Source: Prostheceraeus crozeri (lineage: Eukaryota > Platyhelminthes > Polycladida > Euryleptidae). Taken from it: a DNA stretch of 64,000 nucleotides. This document shows, piece by piece, positions 9,703 through 19,040 of the stretch. The position numbers and the translations under genes are program-made. The stretch spans positions 1 through 64,000 of the forward strand of contig CAJQUW010005771.1 of NCBI GenBank assembly GCA_907163375.1. Direction: 5' to 3'. Under the pieces are notes generated by a model. That model made no database searches, was not told the DNA's origin, and saw only the letters and a program-made list of their open reading frames with translations. Each line of letters starts with the position of its first letter. The first letter of the stretch is position 1.

Positions 9703-10929
9703 ATGGAAAAGCCAAATTTAAAAAAATTATATTCGTCCGCATCATCCTGTTCTTCTTATTCGACGAGATCAACGGGATTTGAAAATAAATGTTTTGATAA
9801 TAATAATAATAATAATCCATGTATAGATGTTAATCTTTTGTTTGAATTACAAGCCGAAATATTTAGAGAACAGACTAAAGGTTTACCTTCTATAGAAACT
9901 AATTATTGTTTATTTCCAGGTGATCCATTTATTAAATTTATGGAGATTGTAAGTAAATATAATGATGTAGCTTATGTTGAATTAAATAAAGAAAATATGG
10001 TTATAGTAGGACATAATAATGTTTACGGATTTATTAGAGCAGTTTTGCCGATTAGTAATACTGATTGGATAGAAACTAAAATTATTAATTATATCAATAT
10101 TAAAGAATTAGTTAAAAAATTAAAATCTTTTTCCAAAGAAAAAATAAGATTATTTGTTGATGAACAAAATCAATATAACATTCACATAGAGAGTAAAAAA
10201 CATAATGAAGAATTATTATGTCAAGTTTATTATAGAGACACAATTTATAAACAAGAAACATTAGAAATGCCCCAAAGATATGATGATGATACGTATATAG
10301 GATTATATTCCAACTTAAATATTAATTTATTAAAATCTTATATAAATGGTTTAGCTCAACAAGAGAAAATTTATATGTGGACAACACCTTATACTATTAA
10401 CAATGACCATAATCATAATAAACGAACCGAAGGTTCTAGGGCTTTGCCCGATCTTAAAGAATCTTATGATAATAATGATGATAATAATATAGATGATGAT
10501 AATATAGATGATGATTCTGAAACATCTGAAAATGGTGTAAATGGTAAAAAAGATTATAAAAATATTAGTAATTATAAAAATTTATCTAAATTTCATTTTC
10601 TTACAATTGAAAATAATAATGATGGTATAGTTGAAGATACTGTTAGACAACTATGTGTCGGGTCTACAAAATTTAAATTAGGATTTACATCTAATCAATT
10701 TAAAATTTTATCATCTTTAATAAAAACTAAAAGTGATTCAGATTATAGTGGTGTTATTAAATTTTCCAAAAGAGAACAAAGACCAATATTTTTCTCTATT
10801 ATATTATTATCAGATAAGAAATGTAATTTAGAATTAGATATTCCAATCAGGGAATGGTATCCAATCCCAAAAAGTGTAATTTATGATGATGATGAAAAGA
10901 ATCAATTTATGATGATGAAGAATCAATAG
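9703..10929 (+). CDS. 408-aa Polinton protein of unknown function (sliding-clamp-like guess)
   Basis: Open throughout, starting after an AT-rich AAAAAAATGG context and transcribed divergently from the fibre-like gene. The N-terminus is Ser/Asn-rich. Two regions with alternating hydrophobic pattern (about residues 60-215 and 290-395) flank an Asn/Asp-rich linker containing a double-hairpin insert. Phrases such as VELNKENMVIVG and FFSIILLSDKKCNLELDI have the two-domain beta-rich look of PCNA-type clamps, and its place beside polymerase would suit a processivity factor. This is only an inference, and no diagnostic motif was seen. A structure prediction showing a clamp fold would support it. Confidence 0.45.
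   Translation: MEKPNLKKLYSSASSCSSYSTRSTGFENKCFDNNNNNNPCIDVNLLFELQAEIFREQTKGLPSIETNYCLFPGDPFIKFMEIVSKYNDVAYVELNKENMVIVGHNNVYGFIRAVLPISNTDWIETKIINYINIKELVKKLKSFSKEKIRLFVDEQNQYNIHIESKKHNEELLCQVYYRDTIYKQETLEMPQRYDDDTYIGLYSNLNINLLKSYINGLAQQEKIYMWTTPYTINNDHNHNKRTEGSRALPDLKESYDNNDDNNIDDDNIDDDSETSENGVNGKKDYKNISNYKNLSKFHFLTIENNNDGIVEDTVRQLCVGSTKFKLGFTSNQFKILSSLIKTKSDSDYSGVIKFSKREQRPIFFSIILLSDKKCNLELDIPIREWYPIPKSVIYDDDEKNQFMMMKNQ
10424..10449. repeat. Double-hairpin insert in the 408-aa gene
   Basis: GAACC-gaa-GGTTC (10424-10436) and GGGC-ttt-GCCC (10439-10449). It is translated in frame as KRTEGSRALPDL within an Asn/Asp-rich linker, so it was tolerated in a presumably flexible loop. Confidence 0.85.
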
Positions 10930-11159
10930 TTAGTGAAAATAAATTTAAATTATCTTTTGATAAAACATTGTATGATGAAACTTAATATGATAAAACTTAA
11001 TATGATAAAACTTAATATGATTAAACTTAATATGATAAAGAAAAAAAATAACTAAAGAACGTGTAATATATAATAATATAAAATAACACTCAAGTCCTTG
11101 ATATTAAAAGGTTTATATCTAAAATTAAAACACAAATTTTTTCTTTAAAAAATAAAAAA
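10930..11159. repeat. Intergenic AT-rich spacer with 15-bp tandem repeat
   Basis: At about 10971-11040 the unit TATGATAAAACTTAA is repeated about 4.6 times with single-base changes. The rest of the spacer is AT-rich up to the polymerase start, with no gene. It may hold the polymerase promoter. Confidence 0.7.
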
Positions 11160-14100
11160 ATGGAAAATACCAAGTTTTATTGTAACTTATGTAAAAAAAA
11201 GTTGCAAACAAAAAGAAGTTATCAATCTCATTTAAATAGTAAATTGCATTTACAAAATGTAGAACGAGTTGATGAAGGAAATATATTAAAATTAAATAGT
11301 TATAAAAACTATCTAGAAACATTGTCTACTGATATAAAAGTTAAAAAAATGTTTGATGATTATTCACATTCGGAATATAAAAAAGTTTTTAATAGTGAAG
11401 ATGAGACCCTACCAGATGGAAGATATTTATTTAGCGATACTGATGAATTTGATGAAGCTGAACGAACCGATGAAGCGGTAATAGATATAAAATATTTATT
11501 TAATGAATCTGTTGAACATAATGAAACCGATGAAACTTTTTATAATCTATTAACAAACTTTTATAATATATTTAAGAAATCTTTCAAATGTTATATGAAT
11601 GTAGAAGTACTTTATACAAAAAATGGACCTGATGGAATTCCTGAAGAAATAATACAAGGACATTTTACAAATTCACAAGAAATTCATAATGTAAATGATA
11701 TACAACCCATATTTGAATCGATGATACTTAAATTAGAAAATTGTATAATTGAAGCCCAGTTACGTGAATCTGGTTGGAGATTTGTTAAAATACTATCTAA
11801 GAAAATAGTAATTGAAAAATATAAAAATAATACTGGTGGTAGTTATGTTCCTTTGCCTTTCAGTTCTCCACAAATAATCAACATAAAAAATGAAGATGAT
11901 TATTGTTTTCTGTGGAGTATTATAGCACATTTACATCCTGCAAAATATCACAGAGAAAGACTAAGTCATTATAATAAAGAAGAATACATAAATGAATTTG
12001 ATCTTTCTGATGGCTTAGATGAATTTCCATATGATTATAATAGGTTAAAAAAGTTTCATAAAAAGAATAAAAATTTAATAGAAGTAAATGTTTTTGAATT
12101 AAATGTGAATTATGTTTCTATTGGTAAAATTGCTCCACTTTACTCAGATTCAAAAAAATTTTATTTGAATAATAAAAATTTATGTCAATCAGAAATAGTA
12201 TATAATGATAGGGGAAATTACATGCATCATAATATTTTTTACCAAGGAAATATAATATGTACTGAAAAATTTGAAATTATAAAAACACTATCACCAATAA
12301 TGATTAGTCATAATAATTATAAAGGACGTAATTATAATTATGATTATGATACCGATTATTTATCTTTATCTTTAGAATATCAACAAAAATTACAAAATTT
12401 AAATGAAATTTTACAAAAATGTAAAACAGATTATCAACAACAAACAAAAATATTAGTACAAGAATATGGCCATAAATATCAAAATAAGATAGAAACGATT
12501 CAAAAATTAAATGAAGACAATAAAGAATTAAATAATGAAGAAAATGAAACCAATCAAAAAATAAATGAATCTTTAAAAAAATGTCTACAACAATATAAAG
12601 AACAATATGATAAAGAATATAGTTATCAGTTACAAATATTAAATCAAAATTTTCATCGAAATACATTTAATCTTAAAAAAGAAATTGATGAAACACATGA
12701 AATATATCAAGATAAATTTGAAAAACTAGAACAGACAAAACAGCCAGCACAAGCGAATATATTATATTATCAGGGTCATTTTATATTGTGTAAAGATGTT
12801 TCTATATTCACAAAAACTTCAGATAATGCCAATTTTCCTTGTCTCCAATGTATGACAAGTTTTAGAACTAAAGAAGAAATGAATAGACATTTGGATAATT
12901 GCCAACAAAATGAAGCAGTCAGAAACACATTTCCTAAAGATGATTATTTAGAATATAATAAATGGTATTTTAAAAATGAAGTACCCTTTACTATTTATTG
13001 TGATTTTGAAGCATATAATGTTAATATGACACAAAATCGAACGGAAAGTTCCAGGGCTTCGCCCGATTCTGAAAATGATAATTCTGAAAGAAGTGCACCT
13101 GAACAAAGGAAGGAAATATATTTATTTGAACAAAAACCATTATGTTGGGGAATGTACATTCATTCAAATTATCCTGAATTATTTAAATCAGAATATTTTC
13201 AATACTATGGTGAAGATAGTTCAGAAATGTTTACAAAGAAAGTAGAAGAGTTACAAAATTATTTTTCACAATTGCTTGAAACAAATATTCCAATGATGCC
13301 ATTAACAGAAAAAGAAAAATTAAATTTTATTAATGAAACAAAATGTTATTACTGTGGAAAAGAATTTACAAAAAATTATAAAAATGGCAAAGGTAGATAT
13401 CTTGATAAGGTAAAAGATCATGATCATCTAAATGGATTATATAGAGGTGCAGCACATAATTCTTGTAATCCTAATGCTAATAAATTTAAATATAACTTTG
13501 TTCCTCTATATTTCTATAATGGTTCTAAATATGATTTTCATCTAGTAATGAAAGATTTATTTTCATCTGAAAAATTACAACAACAACAAATAAATGTACT
13601 ATGTAAAACAGAAGAAGAATATTTTTCAATGCAATTAGGTTGTATTACAATTTTAGATGCATCTAGATTTTTTACTCCTTATTCATTAGATGTTATGGGA
13701 AAAACTTTGAAATCTGAACAATGTAAAATATTAAATAAATATAATTTAAAACCTTTAAAAGGAATATTTCCGTATGAGTACATAACTGGAGATTTTAATT
13801 CTGTGAATAAAATTATGGAAGAAGAACAACTTCCTCCAATAAATAAATTTAAATCAACATTAAAACAATCACAATTATCTGACGAAGACTATGCAGAAGC
13901 TGAAAAGAATTGGAGAGAGTTAAATTGTAAAACAATGTATGATTATACAATGAAATATCTTCAGATAGATGTATTAATACTAGCTGATCTTTTCGAAAAC
14001 TTTCGTGACATGTGTTTAGAATATTACGGAATAGATCCATGTTATTGTTATTCTACACCAGGTTTAACATGGCTAGCAGGATTAAAACATACTGGTGTTA

Positions 14101-15578
14101 AACTTAAACATTATAAAGAAAATACATATGATAAATTATTATTTTTTGAATCTGGAATTAGAGGTGGAGTTTCATCAGTTTTAGGTAATCGTTATGTACA
14201 GTGTTACAATAAAAAAGTAAATCCTGATGATTATGGAATAATGAAACCTTTATCTCAAGAAGAAAGTGATCAGTTTATAAAATTGTTTAATCAAAATATA
14301 GAAGGACTTATATCAAATGAAGATAGTCAAGCAGCAGTTGATGAAATCATGAGAGAAAACTATTTGTTATATTATGATTTTAATAGCTTATATTCTTCTT
14401 GCATGATACAAGAATTACCAACAGGTGAAATGTCATGGTGTAATATTCTTGATTATCAAAAAACATATGATGGAAATTATAATCATGGTTATATATATGA
14501 AGTTGATTTAGTATACCCTGATGAAATAAAAGATAAAACAAAATATTTTCCTTTCTGTCCCGAAAACAAAATTCCTAATATAGAAGATTTTTCAGATTAT
14601 CAAAAATCTTTAATTCCTAAAAAATACAGACCAACAAAAAAACTTATGTTAACACAAAGCAATAAAGGAAAGTATGTTGTTGAAGGAAGAATGCTAGATT
14701 GGTATTTAGATCATGGAATGATTCTCACCAAAATACATCGAAAACTATTTTATCAAAAATCTAGGTGGTTAAAAAATTATATAGAGTTCAATATTGAAAA
14801 ACGCAAAATAGCTAAAAGAAATAAAGATGATTTTGGAAACGTGTTCTTCAAATTAATGAATAATGCATTTTATGGTAAGACTTTAGAAAATGTGCGTAAT
14901 AGACAAAATATTGAAATAGTTTATGATAAAGATAGGTTTCAAAATTTAACAAGGAAACCTACATATAAAAGAACTACTAGATTTAGTGATGAACTATGTG
15001 CTGTACATTTACGTCGAATTAGCGTAAAACATGATAAGTTTAATTTCATTGGTTTCACTATATTAGAATTAGCTAAACTATTTATGTATAGATTTATATA
15101 TGATTATTTAGCACCTGCTTATGGCAAAAACTATAAATTACACTTTACAGATACCGATTCTGTTTTCTTAGAATTAACAATACCGTATAATTCTACACTT
15201 GATGAAGAAATTAATAAAATAAAAGATATCATTCATCCTTCTGATTTATGTAAAGTAAAAGATGAATTAGAAGGAAATGAAGATTTCATAACAGAAGCTA
15301 TATTTTTAAAATCTAAATGTTACTGTTATGATACAACTAATAATATTAAAACACATAAAACATTAAAAGGAATTTCAAAGGCATCAGTGGCTAATCAAAT
15401 AACATTTCAAGATTATAAAAATGCATTATTTAATAATGAAATAAAAACAGCATGTAATTATAGACTTAATTCAAAAAAACATAAAATGTATTTAAAAGAA
15501 GAACATAAATTAGCATTAGATCCATTTGATGATAAAAGAAAAATTTTACCTGATGGAATAACTACTGAACCTTTTTAA
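11160..15578 (+). CDS. Protein-primed family B DNA polymerase (POLB)
   Basis: 1472 aa, uninterrupted. The N-terminus has a C2H2-type zinc finger (FYCNLCKKK..H...H, residues about 6-32). A long coiled coil occupies about 410-530. A second zinc motif (FPCLQCMTSF..H..NC) precedes the exonuclease. Exo I is CDFEAYN (D615, E617). An HNH-like CYYCGK...KDHDHLNG..CN block starts at C729. Exo II is NGSKYDF near 787-793, and Exo III is YLQIDVL near 933. Polymerase motifs are A YDFNSLYSS (D1073), B KLMNNAFYG (K1231) and C TDTDSVF (D1331, D1333). All catalytic residues are present. The enzyme replicates the element from its ends with a protein primer. The N-terminal extension is large, and no separate terminal-protein domain could be assigned. 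One double-hairpin insert lies in frame at about residues 627-636. Confidence 0.97.
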   Translation: MENTKFYCNLCKKKLQTKRSYQSHLNSKLHLQNVERVDEGNILKLNSYKNYLETLSTDIKVKKMFDDYSHSEYKKVFNSEDETLPDGRYLFSDTDEFDEAERTDEAVIDIKYLFNESVEHNETDETFYNLLTNFYNIFKKSFKCYMNVEVLYTKNGPDGIPEEIIQGHFTNSQEIHNVNDIQPIFESMILKLENCIIEAQLRESGWRFVKILSKKIVIEKYKNNTGGSYVPLPFSSPQIINIKNEDDYCFLWSIIAHLHPAKYHRERLSHYNKEEYINEFDLSDGLDEFPYDYNRLKKFHKKNKNLIEVNVFELNVNYVSIGKIAPLYSDSKKFYLNNKNLCQSEIVYNDRGNYMHHNIFYQGNIICTEKFEIIKTLSPIMISHNNYKGRNYNYDYDTDYLSLSLEYQQKLQNLNEILQKCKTDYQQQTKILVQEYGHKYQNKIETIQKLNEDNKELNNEENETNQKINESLKKCLQQYKEQYDKEYSYQLQILNQNFHRNTFNLKKEIDETHEIYQDKFEKLEQTKQPAQANILYYQGHFILCKDVSIFTKTSDNANFPCLQCMTSFRTKEEMNRHLDNCQQNEAVRNTFPKDDYLEYNKWYFKNEVPFTIYCDFEAYNVNMTQNRTESSRASPDSENDNSERSAPEQRKEIYLFEQKPLCWGMYIHSNYPELFKSEYFQYYGEDSSEMFTKKVEELQNYFSQLLETNIPMMPLTEKEKLNFINETKCYYCGKEFTKNYKNGKGRYLDKVKDHDHLNGLYRGAAHNSCNPNANKFKYNFVPLYFYNGSKYDFHLVMKDLFSSEKLQQQQINVLCKTEEEYFSMQLGCITILDASRFFTPYSLDVMGKTLKSEQCKILNKYNLKPLKGIFPYEYITGDFNSVNKIMEEEQLPPINKFKSTLKQSQLSDEDYAEAEKNWRELNCKTMYDYTMKYLQIDVLILADLFENFRDMCLEYYGIDPCYCYSTPGLTWLAGLKHTGVKLKHYKENTYDKLLFFESGIRGGVSSVLGNRYVQCYNKKVNPDDYGIMKPLSQEESDQFIKLFNQNIEGLISNEDSQAAVDEIMRENYLLYYDFNSLYSSCMIQELPTGEMSWCNILDYQKTYDGNYNHGYIYEVDLVYPDEIKDKTKYFPFCPENKIPNIEDFSDYQKSLIPKKYRPTKKLMLTQSNKGKYVVEGRMLDWYLDHGMILTKIHRKLFYQKSRWLKNYIEFNIEKRKIAKRNKDDFGNVFFKLMNNAFYGKTLENVRNRQNIEIVYDKDRFQNLTRKPTYKRTTRFSDELCAVHLRRISVKHDKFNFIGFTILELAKLFMYRFIYDYLAPAYGKNYKLHFTDTDSVFLELTIPYNSTLDEEINKIKDIIHPSDLCKVKDELEGNEDFITEAIFLKSKCYCYDTTNNIKTHKTLKGISKASVANQITFQDYKNALFNNEIKTACNYRLNSKKHKMYLKEEHKLALDPFDDKRKILPDGITTEPF
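13039..13064. repeat. Double-hairpin insert in the DNA polymerase gene
   Basis: GAAC-ggaaa-GTTC (13039-13051) and GGGC-ttc-GCCC (13054-13064), close in sequence to the copy at 10424. It is translated as NRTESSRASPDSE about ten residues after the Exo I motif, in what is probably a surface loop of the exonuclease domain. Confidence 0.85.
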
Positions 15579-15666
15579 TTTTTTAATTTCTAAGATAGAC
15601 AAATTTGATATATACATAAAATAAAAAATAATAAAATATTATAACACTATATTTGTATATTTTTTA

Positions 15667-16434
15667 TCACTCGGTAAACAAATCTTCTATAACTCTATCA
15701 TGAATTTTTTTATCAATATTAATTGTAATGAATCCATAATCTTTTGACCAAGCATTGTTACACGATTGTTTAAATTCATCTTTATTTCTTACACATAAAT
15801 CTCTTAACAAATCACTTAAGTTTCTTGCATTTATTTCAAATAGTATAAATATATTTGCATTCTTTCTAATAACACTTCCGTCTAATGAATACATACTTTG
15901 TGTTAAATAAAAAACACTACAGTTATTATGTCTACCTCTTGTGAAATAATTTCTCTGAACTGACTGATTTCTATCATTAACACAATCATCAAAAATTACA
16001 CAATGTTTCATTGTTTTATCTAGTTTACTAGGATCTTGCATATTACCACTATCATCTATTAGTTGTATCTTTATATGCTTATTTTTATTGGTTTCGACTA
16101 ACTGATTATTTTTTGTTGCTTCTTCACACCACGAACTTATTTCTTCTTCATCTTCAGATTTTTCATATTCTTTGAATAATGAAGCAATTGCTGTTTTTTT
16201 AAGATTATTTTCAAATCCATATTTTAAAAATTGATAGACGGGTTGTTCTGCCGTTGTTGTATAAATTATAAGATTGTTATAATACAAAAAATTTGGAGTC
16301 GTTAAAATTTTAAATAATAGATACGTTTTTCCACAACCTGATCTTCCGCAAATAACTGACAAAACTTTATTAGATAAATTTGGATGATGATTAAATTTAA
16401 GTTTCTTTTTATTTAATGGGGGTAGTTCACTCAT
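15667..16434 (-). CDS. Genome-packaging ATPase (FtsK/HerA type)
   Basis: 255 aa, intact. Walker A is GRSGCGKT at residues 30-37 and Walker B is HCVIFDDC, with aspartates at 149-150. Downstream, RGRHNNCSVFYLTQS carries the conserved RH.N....LTQ segment of Polinton and adeno-associated packaging ATPases, with the sensor-like glutamine. It pumps genomic DNA into preformed capsids. The start ATG is preceded by an AT-rich block shared with the gene at 6504. It is convergent with the polymerase gene, with 88 bp between the two stops. Confidence 0.93.
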   Translation of the reverse strand: MSELPPLNKKKLKFNHHPNLSNKVLSVICGRSGCGKTYLLFKILTTPNFLYYNNLIIYTTTAEQPVYQFLKYGFENNLKKTAIASLFKEYEKSEDEEEISSWCEEATKNNQLVETNKNKHIKIQLIDDSGNMQDPSKLDKTMKHCVIFDDCVNDRNQSVQRNYFTRGRHNNCSVFYLTQSMYSLDGSVIRKNANIFILFEINARNLSDLLRDLCVRNKDEFKQSCNNAWSKDYGFITINIDKKIHDRVIEDLFTE

Positions 16435-16455
16435 TTTTTAATAAAAAAATTTTAT
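16432..16455 (-). promoter_or_regulatory. Shared AT-rich start block upstream of ATPase
   Basis: Immediately upstream of the ATPase ATG lies TAAAATTTTTTTATTAAAAA (coding strand). The same block, differing by about one base, precedes the ATG at 6504. Related T-run/A-run blocks precede the genes at 4114, 8028, 8661, 9653, 9703, 11160, 17306 and 18192. A common promoter or initiator for this element is a reasonable inference. Confidence 0.5.
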
Positions 16456-16517
16456 TTTTTTTATTTTTTGTTTCTAAAGAAGAAGAAAATTAGACTTCTC
16501 TAGCTTCGCGTAGGAGT

Positions 16518-17306
16518 TTATACCTCCCGAACCAAAAGATCTATCATAATCTCTTCACCTCCAAAATTTATTTCTTGTCCTTTCTCATCAGTGATTCTAA
16601 TGTTAATGTTGTTAATAGTTTTTCTTGTAATAGGAAAATATATTAATGTTTGTGGAAATACATTTAATCTATAACCAATGGGTATAGTAAAAGCTGGAAA
16701 ACTGAATATTAAATTTGATAATTTACCATTTATATATCCTCCTTCAATAATGTCACAATGTACAACAATTGAATTTATTTCAGTTATTTTTGGAATCTTC
16801 TCACCTAAATGATAACCTTGACTATAGGTTTGTTTATTAAATCCTAATAGCTTTGACAATGATCTATCATGATTAAAATCAACTTGATGATTTTCGTCTA
16901 GAGTAAGAGAAAATTTATTAACTGCCGGTTCAACTGCAAAATGTAATTGTTTCTTATCTTTAAATGGTATACCTAAATGTCTCTTAATTTCATTTGATAT
17001 TGATTAAACTTCGTAAGAACCAGGAAGAAAAGTTAATATTTTCCATGTTTTGCCTTTATCAGTAGAATATCTAAATTGATCATTCACATCTTTGATAACG
17101 TTTTGAATAGTGTTAAATGTAGAGAAACTAGTCAATGCAATTTGATAATTTTTATTTTGTTCCAAATGTAGAATGGGTTCTAAATTACAAGTGTGTGATG
17201 AAGTAGTTGTTATAATTTTTAACGTCGTACTAAATTTTGATGAACCCAAAATCTCTGTCAAATTTTCTAAATGATTATTAATTTTTTCTAAATCTGCTGA
17301 ACACAT
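16518..17306 (-). pseudogene. Penton-like minor capsid protein with one in-frame stop
   Basis: Reading from 17306 (MCSADLEKINNH), the frame is open to a TAA at 17004-17006 just after the GSYEV block. It then continues in the same frame to 16518, about 260 codons. The ordered blocks NYQIALTSFSTFN, FLPGSYEV, SLSKLLGF, VVHCDIIEGGYINGK and a PIGYRLNVFP-like stretch match the single-jelly-roll vertex protein conserved in metazoan Polintons, which would cap the five-fold vertices. The present stop at 16518 lies within a decayed hairpin pair (GGAG...CTCC at 16513-16527), so the C-terminus may also have been altered by an insert. Apart from the one nonsense codon the protein looks complete. Confidence 0.8.
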
Positions 17307-17361
17307 TTTTTTGTTAAAATTTTAAATAAATTTTTTTTTATGAAATATTTTTTTATGAAAA

Positions 17362-18192
17362 TTAAAAACAACAACATATTTCAGCTATACTTTTATAGTC
17401 CTCTTTATTTAGAATCTTCTTTTTTAACAGTCTTTTCAATAGAGCATGCATTTCATTGAAACTAGAATTATGTCCTTCTTTTATTGCAGATATTAAAATA
17501 TTTAATCTATTTAGTAATTCTTGTGGATCATCTGGTAAAAATATGGTTGTTTCTGTTTTCTGTTTTTCAGATAAACCTTTCCCTACTTTAACTCCCGTTG
17601 ATAATAAATTTTCTAATTGTTTATAACGTCTAAGAGATGTTACTGCACCAACTCTATCTAACATAGCTTTATATTTTATGAGATCTTCTACAGCATAATT
17701 ATTTAAATCTGCTCCTCTTAAAAGATCAACAAAATTTCTATCTAAATTAAAAGGAGATTTATCTGGTGAAAAAATTAAACCTCGAAAAGGTTGTGGAAAT
17801 ATTTCTTTTTGTCCGAGATAAAATCTAGGTATTGTTTTTCCATCTATAAATGAGATAGAATGTTCAAATTGCATAGATTTTGGTAATTTCTTATTAATGT
17901 TTGATTCTAGTAATCCATAGTCATCTAATATAGTTTTGTGTTCTGGATCTGTTATATCAATTTGTTTATCATTATTTGTACTTTCTTTTTCAAGAGTTTT
18001 AAATGGTTTCATAGTTTTCTCAAAATCAGTTTTTACTTGCTCGGTTTGCTGCATTTTTTCAAACATATCAGATTGAATACCAGCTTTTATCATTCTATGT
18101 TGAAGATGATTTTCTTTCATAATATTTCTTTGTTTTATTAACTCTTCTAATTGTTTTATTCTTTTAAAATTATCAGCTCTAATTTTATCCAT
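17362..18192 (-). CDS. Conserved Polinton protein of unknown function
   Basis: 277 aa from the ATG at 18192 (MDKIRADNFKRIKQLEEL). An upstream ATG at 18258 exists, but the AT-rich start block precedes 18192. The N-terminal 90 residues are a charged helix. The middle contains IPRFYLGQKEIFPQPFRG and NFVDLLRGADLNNYAVEDL, followed by a YKAMLDRVGAVTSLRR stretch. This resembles a family I have seen repeatedly in invertebrate Polintons as LG+K.I..T.GL.ELL...P..Y...D...Y...L, whose role is not known to me. The C-terminal 50 residues are helical and end in CCC. It sits between penton and the two small genes at the right end, all on the minus strand. Confidence 0.6.
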   Translation of the reverse strand: MDKIRADNFKRIKQLEELIKQRNIMKENHLQHRMIKAGIQSDMFEKMQQTEQVKTDFEKTMKPFKTLEKESTNNDKQIDITDPEHKTILDDYGLLESNINKKLPKSMQFEHSISFIDGKTIPRFYLGQKEIFPQPFRGLIFSPDKSPFNLDRNFVDLLRGADLNNYAVEDLIKYKAMLDRVGAVTSLRRYKQLENLLSTGVKVGKGLSEKQKTETTIFLPDDPQELLNRLNILISAIKEGHNSSFNEMHALLKRLLKKKILNKEDYKSIAEICCCF

Positions 18193-18313
18193 TTTTAAAA
18201 TATAATATTTGAATTTTGTGGTAACATTGGAATACAGTAAAAACATTTTACTGAACAAATTATTTTTTTATTGCTTTGTTGTTTGACATCTTTTCGTTTA
18301 AAGTTTTCTCGTT

Positions 18314-18682
18314 TTAAGTTTTGTTTAATAAAGTTTTGTTTAATAAAGTTTTGCTTAAATTTTCGCTTAAAGTTTTTAGCTCTTCTAAAAAAATTTTGTC
18401 ATTTTCTTCATTAGAAATTTTACCACCAGTAAAAGTTTTACCATCACTAGAAATTTTGCCATCCTGTCTATTCTTATCATCAACTTTTTCGGACTGTAAT
18501 TGAAAGGTTTGATTTACTTCATTAGCTATTTGATCAAATTTTTCAATCTCATCCAACGTAATAACATTATCATCACATACTCTTTGAAAGTAGTAGTGTA
18601 ATTTATCATAGACTTCTTTAATATGTAAATGCTTAGTTTTTAATGATTTTCGTTTCTTAGTTATTAAAGATTTATCTAACAT
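18314..18682 (-). CDS. Small hypothetical Polinton protein
   Basis: About 122 aa if started at the ATG at 18682 (MLDKSLITKKRKS), which overlaps the last codons and stop of the upstream gene in the ATGTTAGATAA overlap. The N-terminus is very basic and the middle helical. The C-terminal half contains short repeated phrases (DGKISSDGKTFTGGKIS and KTLLNKTLLNKT), the latter from an exact short tandem duplication. I do not recognise the protein. The overlap suggests co-expression with the membrane protein upstream. Confidence 0.5.
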   Translation of the reverse strand: MLDKSLITKKRKSLKTKHLHIKEVYDKLHYYFQRVCDDNVITLDEIEKFDQIANEVNQTFQLQSEKVDDKNRQDGKISSDGKTFTGGKISNEENDKIFLEELKTLSENLSKTLLNKTLLNKT

Positions 18683-19040
18683 TGTAACAAGTGAAGGTTG
18701 CAAAAACACCCGTACCTGTTAAAGCTGTAGAAACTACTGGAATTACTAAAACACCAGAAGATATAACAATAGTGAGAGCACCTAAACTTATTGTTAAGAA
18801 TATGCCAATTCCTTGTGTTACATTCTTAACTTTAGTCCATCTCTTTCTTAATTTTTTATAATGCTCTAATCTTAATAATAATTGAGATTCTTTATCTTTC
18901 ATATAGCGTACTCTATCTTTGTGTTTTTCTTTGTTCATTTTTTCAATGTCCATTAAAGTAGAACTACGTTCATATGATAACGAAGGATATATTCTTGCGG
19001 TTTCTTCCACTTTTGTTTCATCCACTTTTGTTTCTTCCAT
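18672..19040 (-). CDS. Small membrane protein whose start lies in the terminal repeat
   Basis: About 122 aa from the ATG at 19040 (MEETKVDETKVEETARIYPS); an upstream in-frame ATG at 19064 has no start block. The N-terminus contains an imperfect repeat of VDETK/VEET. The middle is a charged helix. From about residue 75 to 115 there are two hydrophobic segments (IGIFLTISLGALTIVISSGV and a VLVIPVVSTALTG stretch) typical of a small membrane hairpin. Its 5' half lies in the inverted repeat, so a clipped copy exists at 3214-3321. Function unknown. Confidence 0.55.
   Translation of the reverse strand: MEETKVDETKVEETARIYPSLSYERSSTLMDIEKMNKEKHKDRVRYMKDKESQLLLRLEHYKKLRKRWTKVKNVTQGIGIFLTISLGALTIVISSGVLVIPVVSTALTGTGVFATFTCYNVR

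Noticed and set aside
12304-14040. Minus-strand frames inside the polymerase gene
   Set aside because: They are antisense shadows of a fully open, motif-complete polymerase gene.
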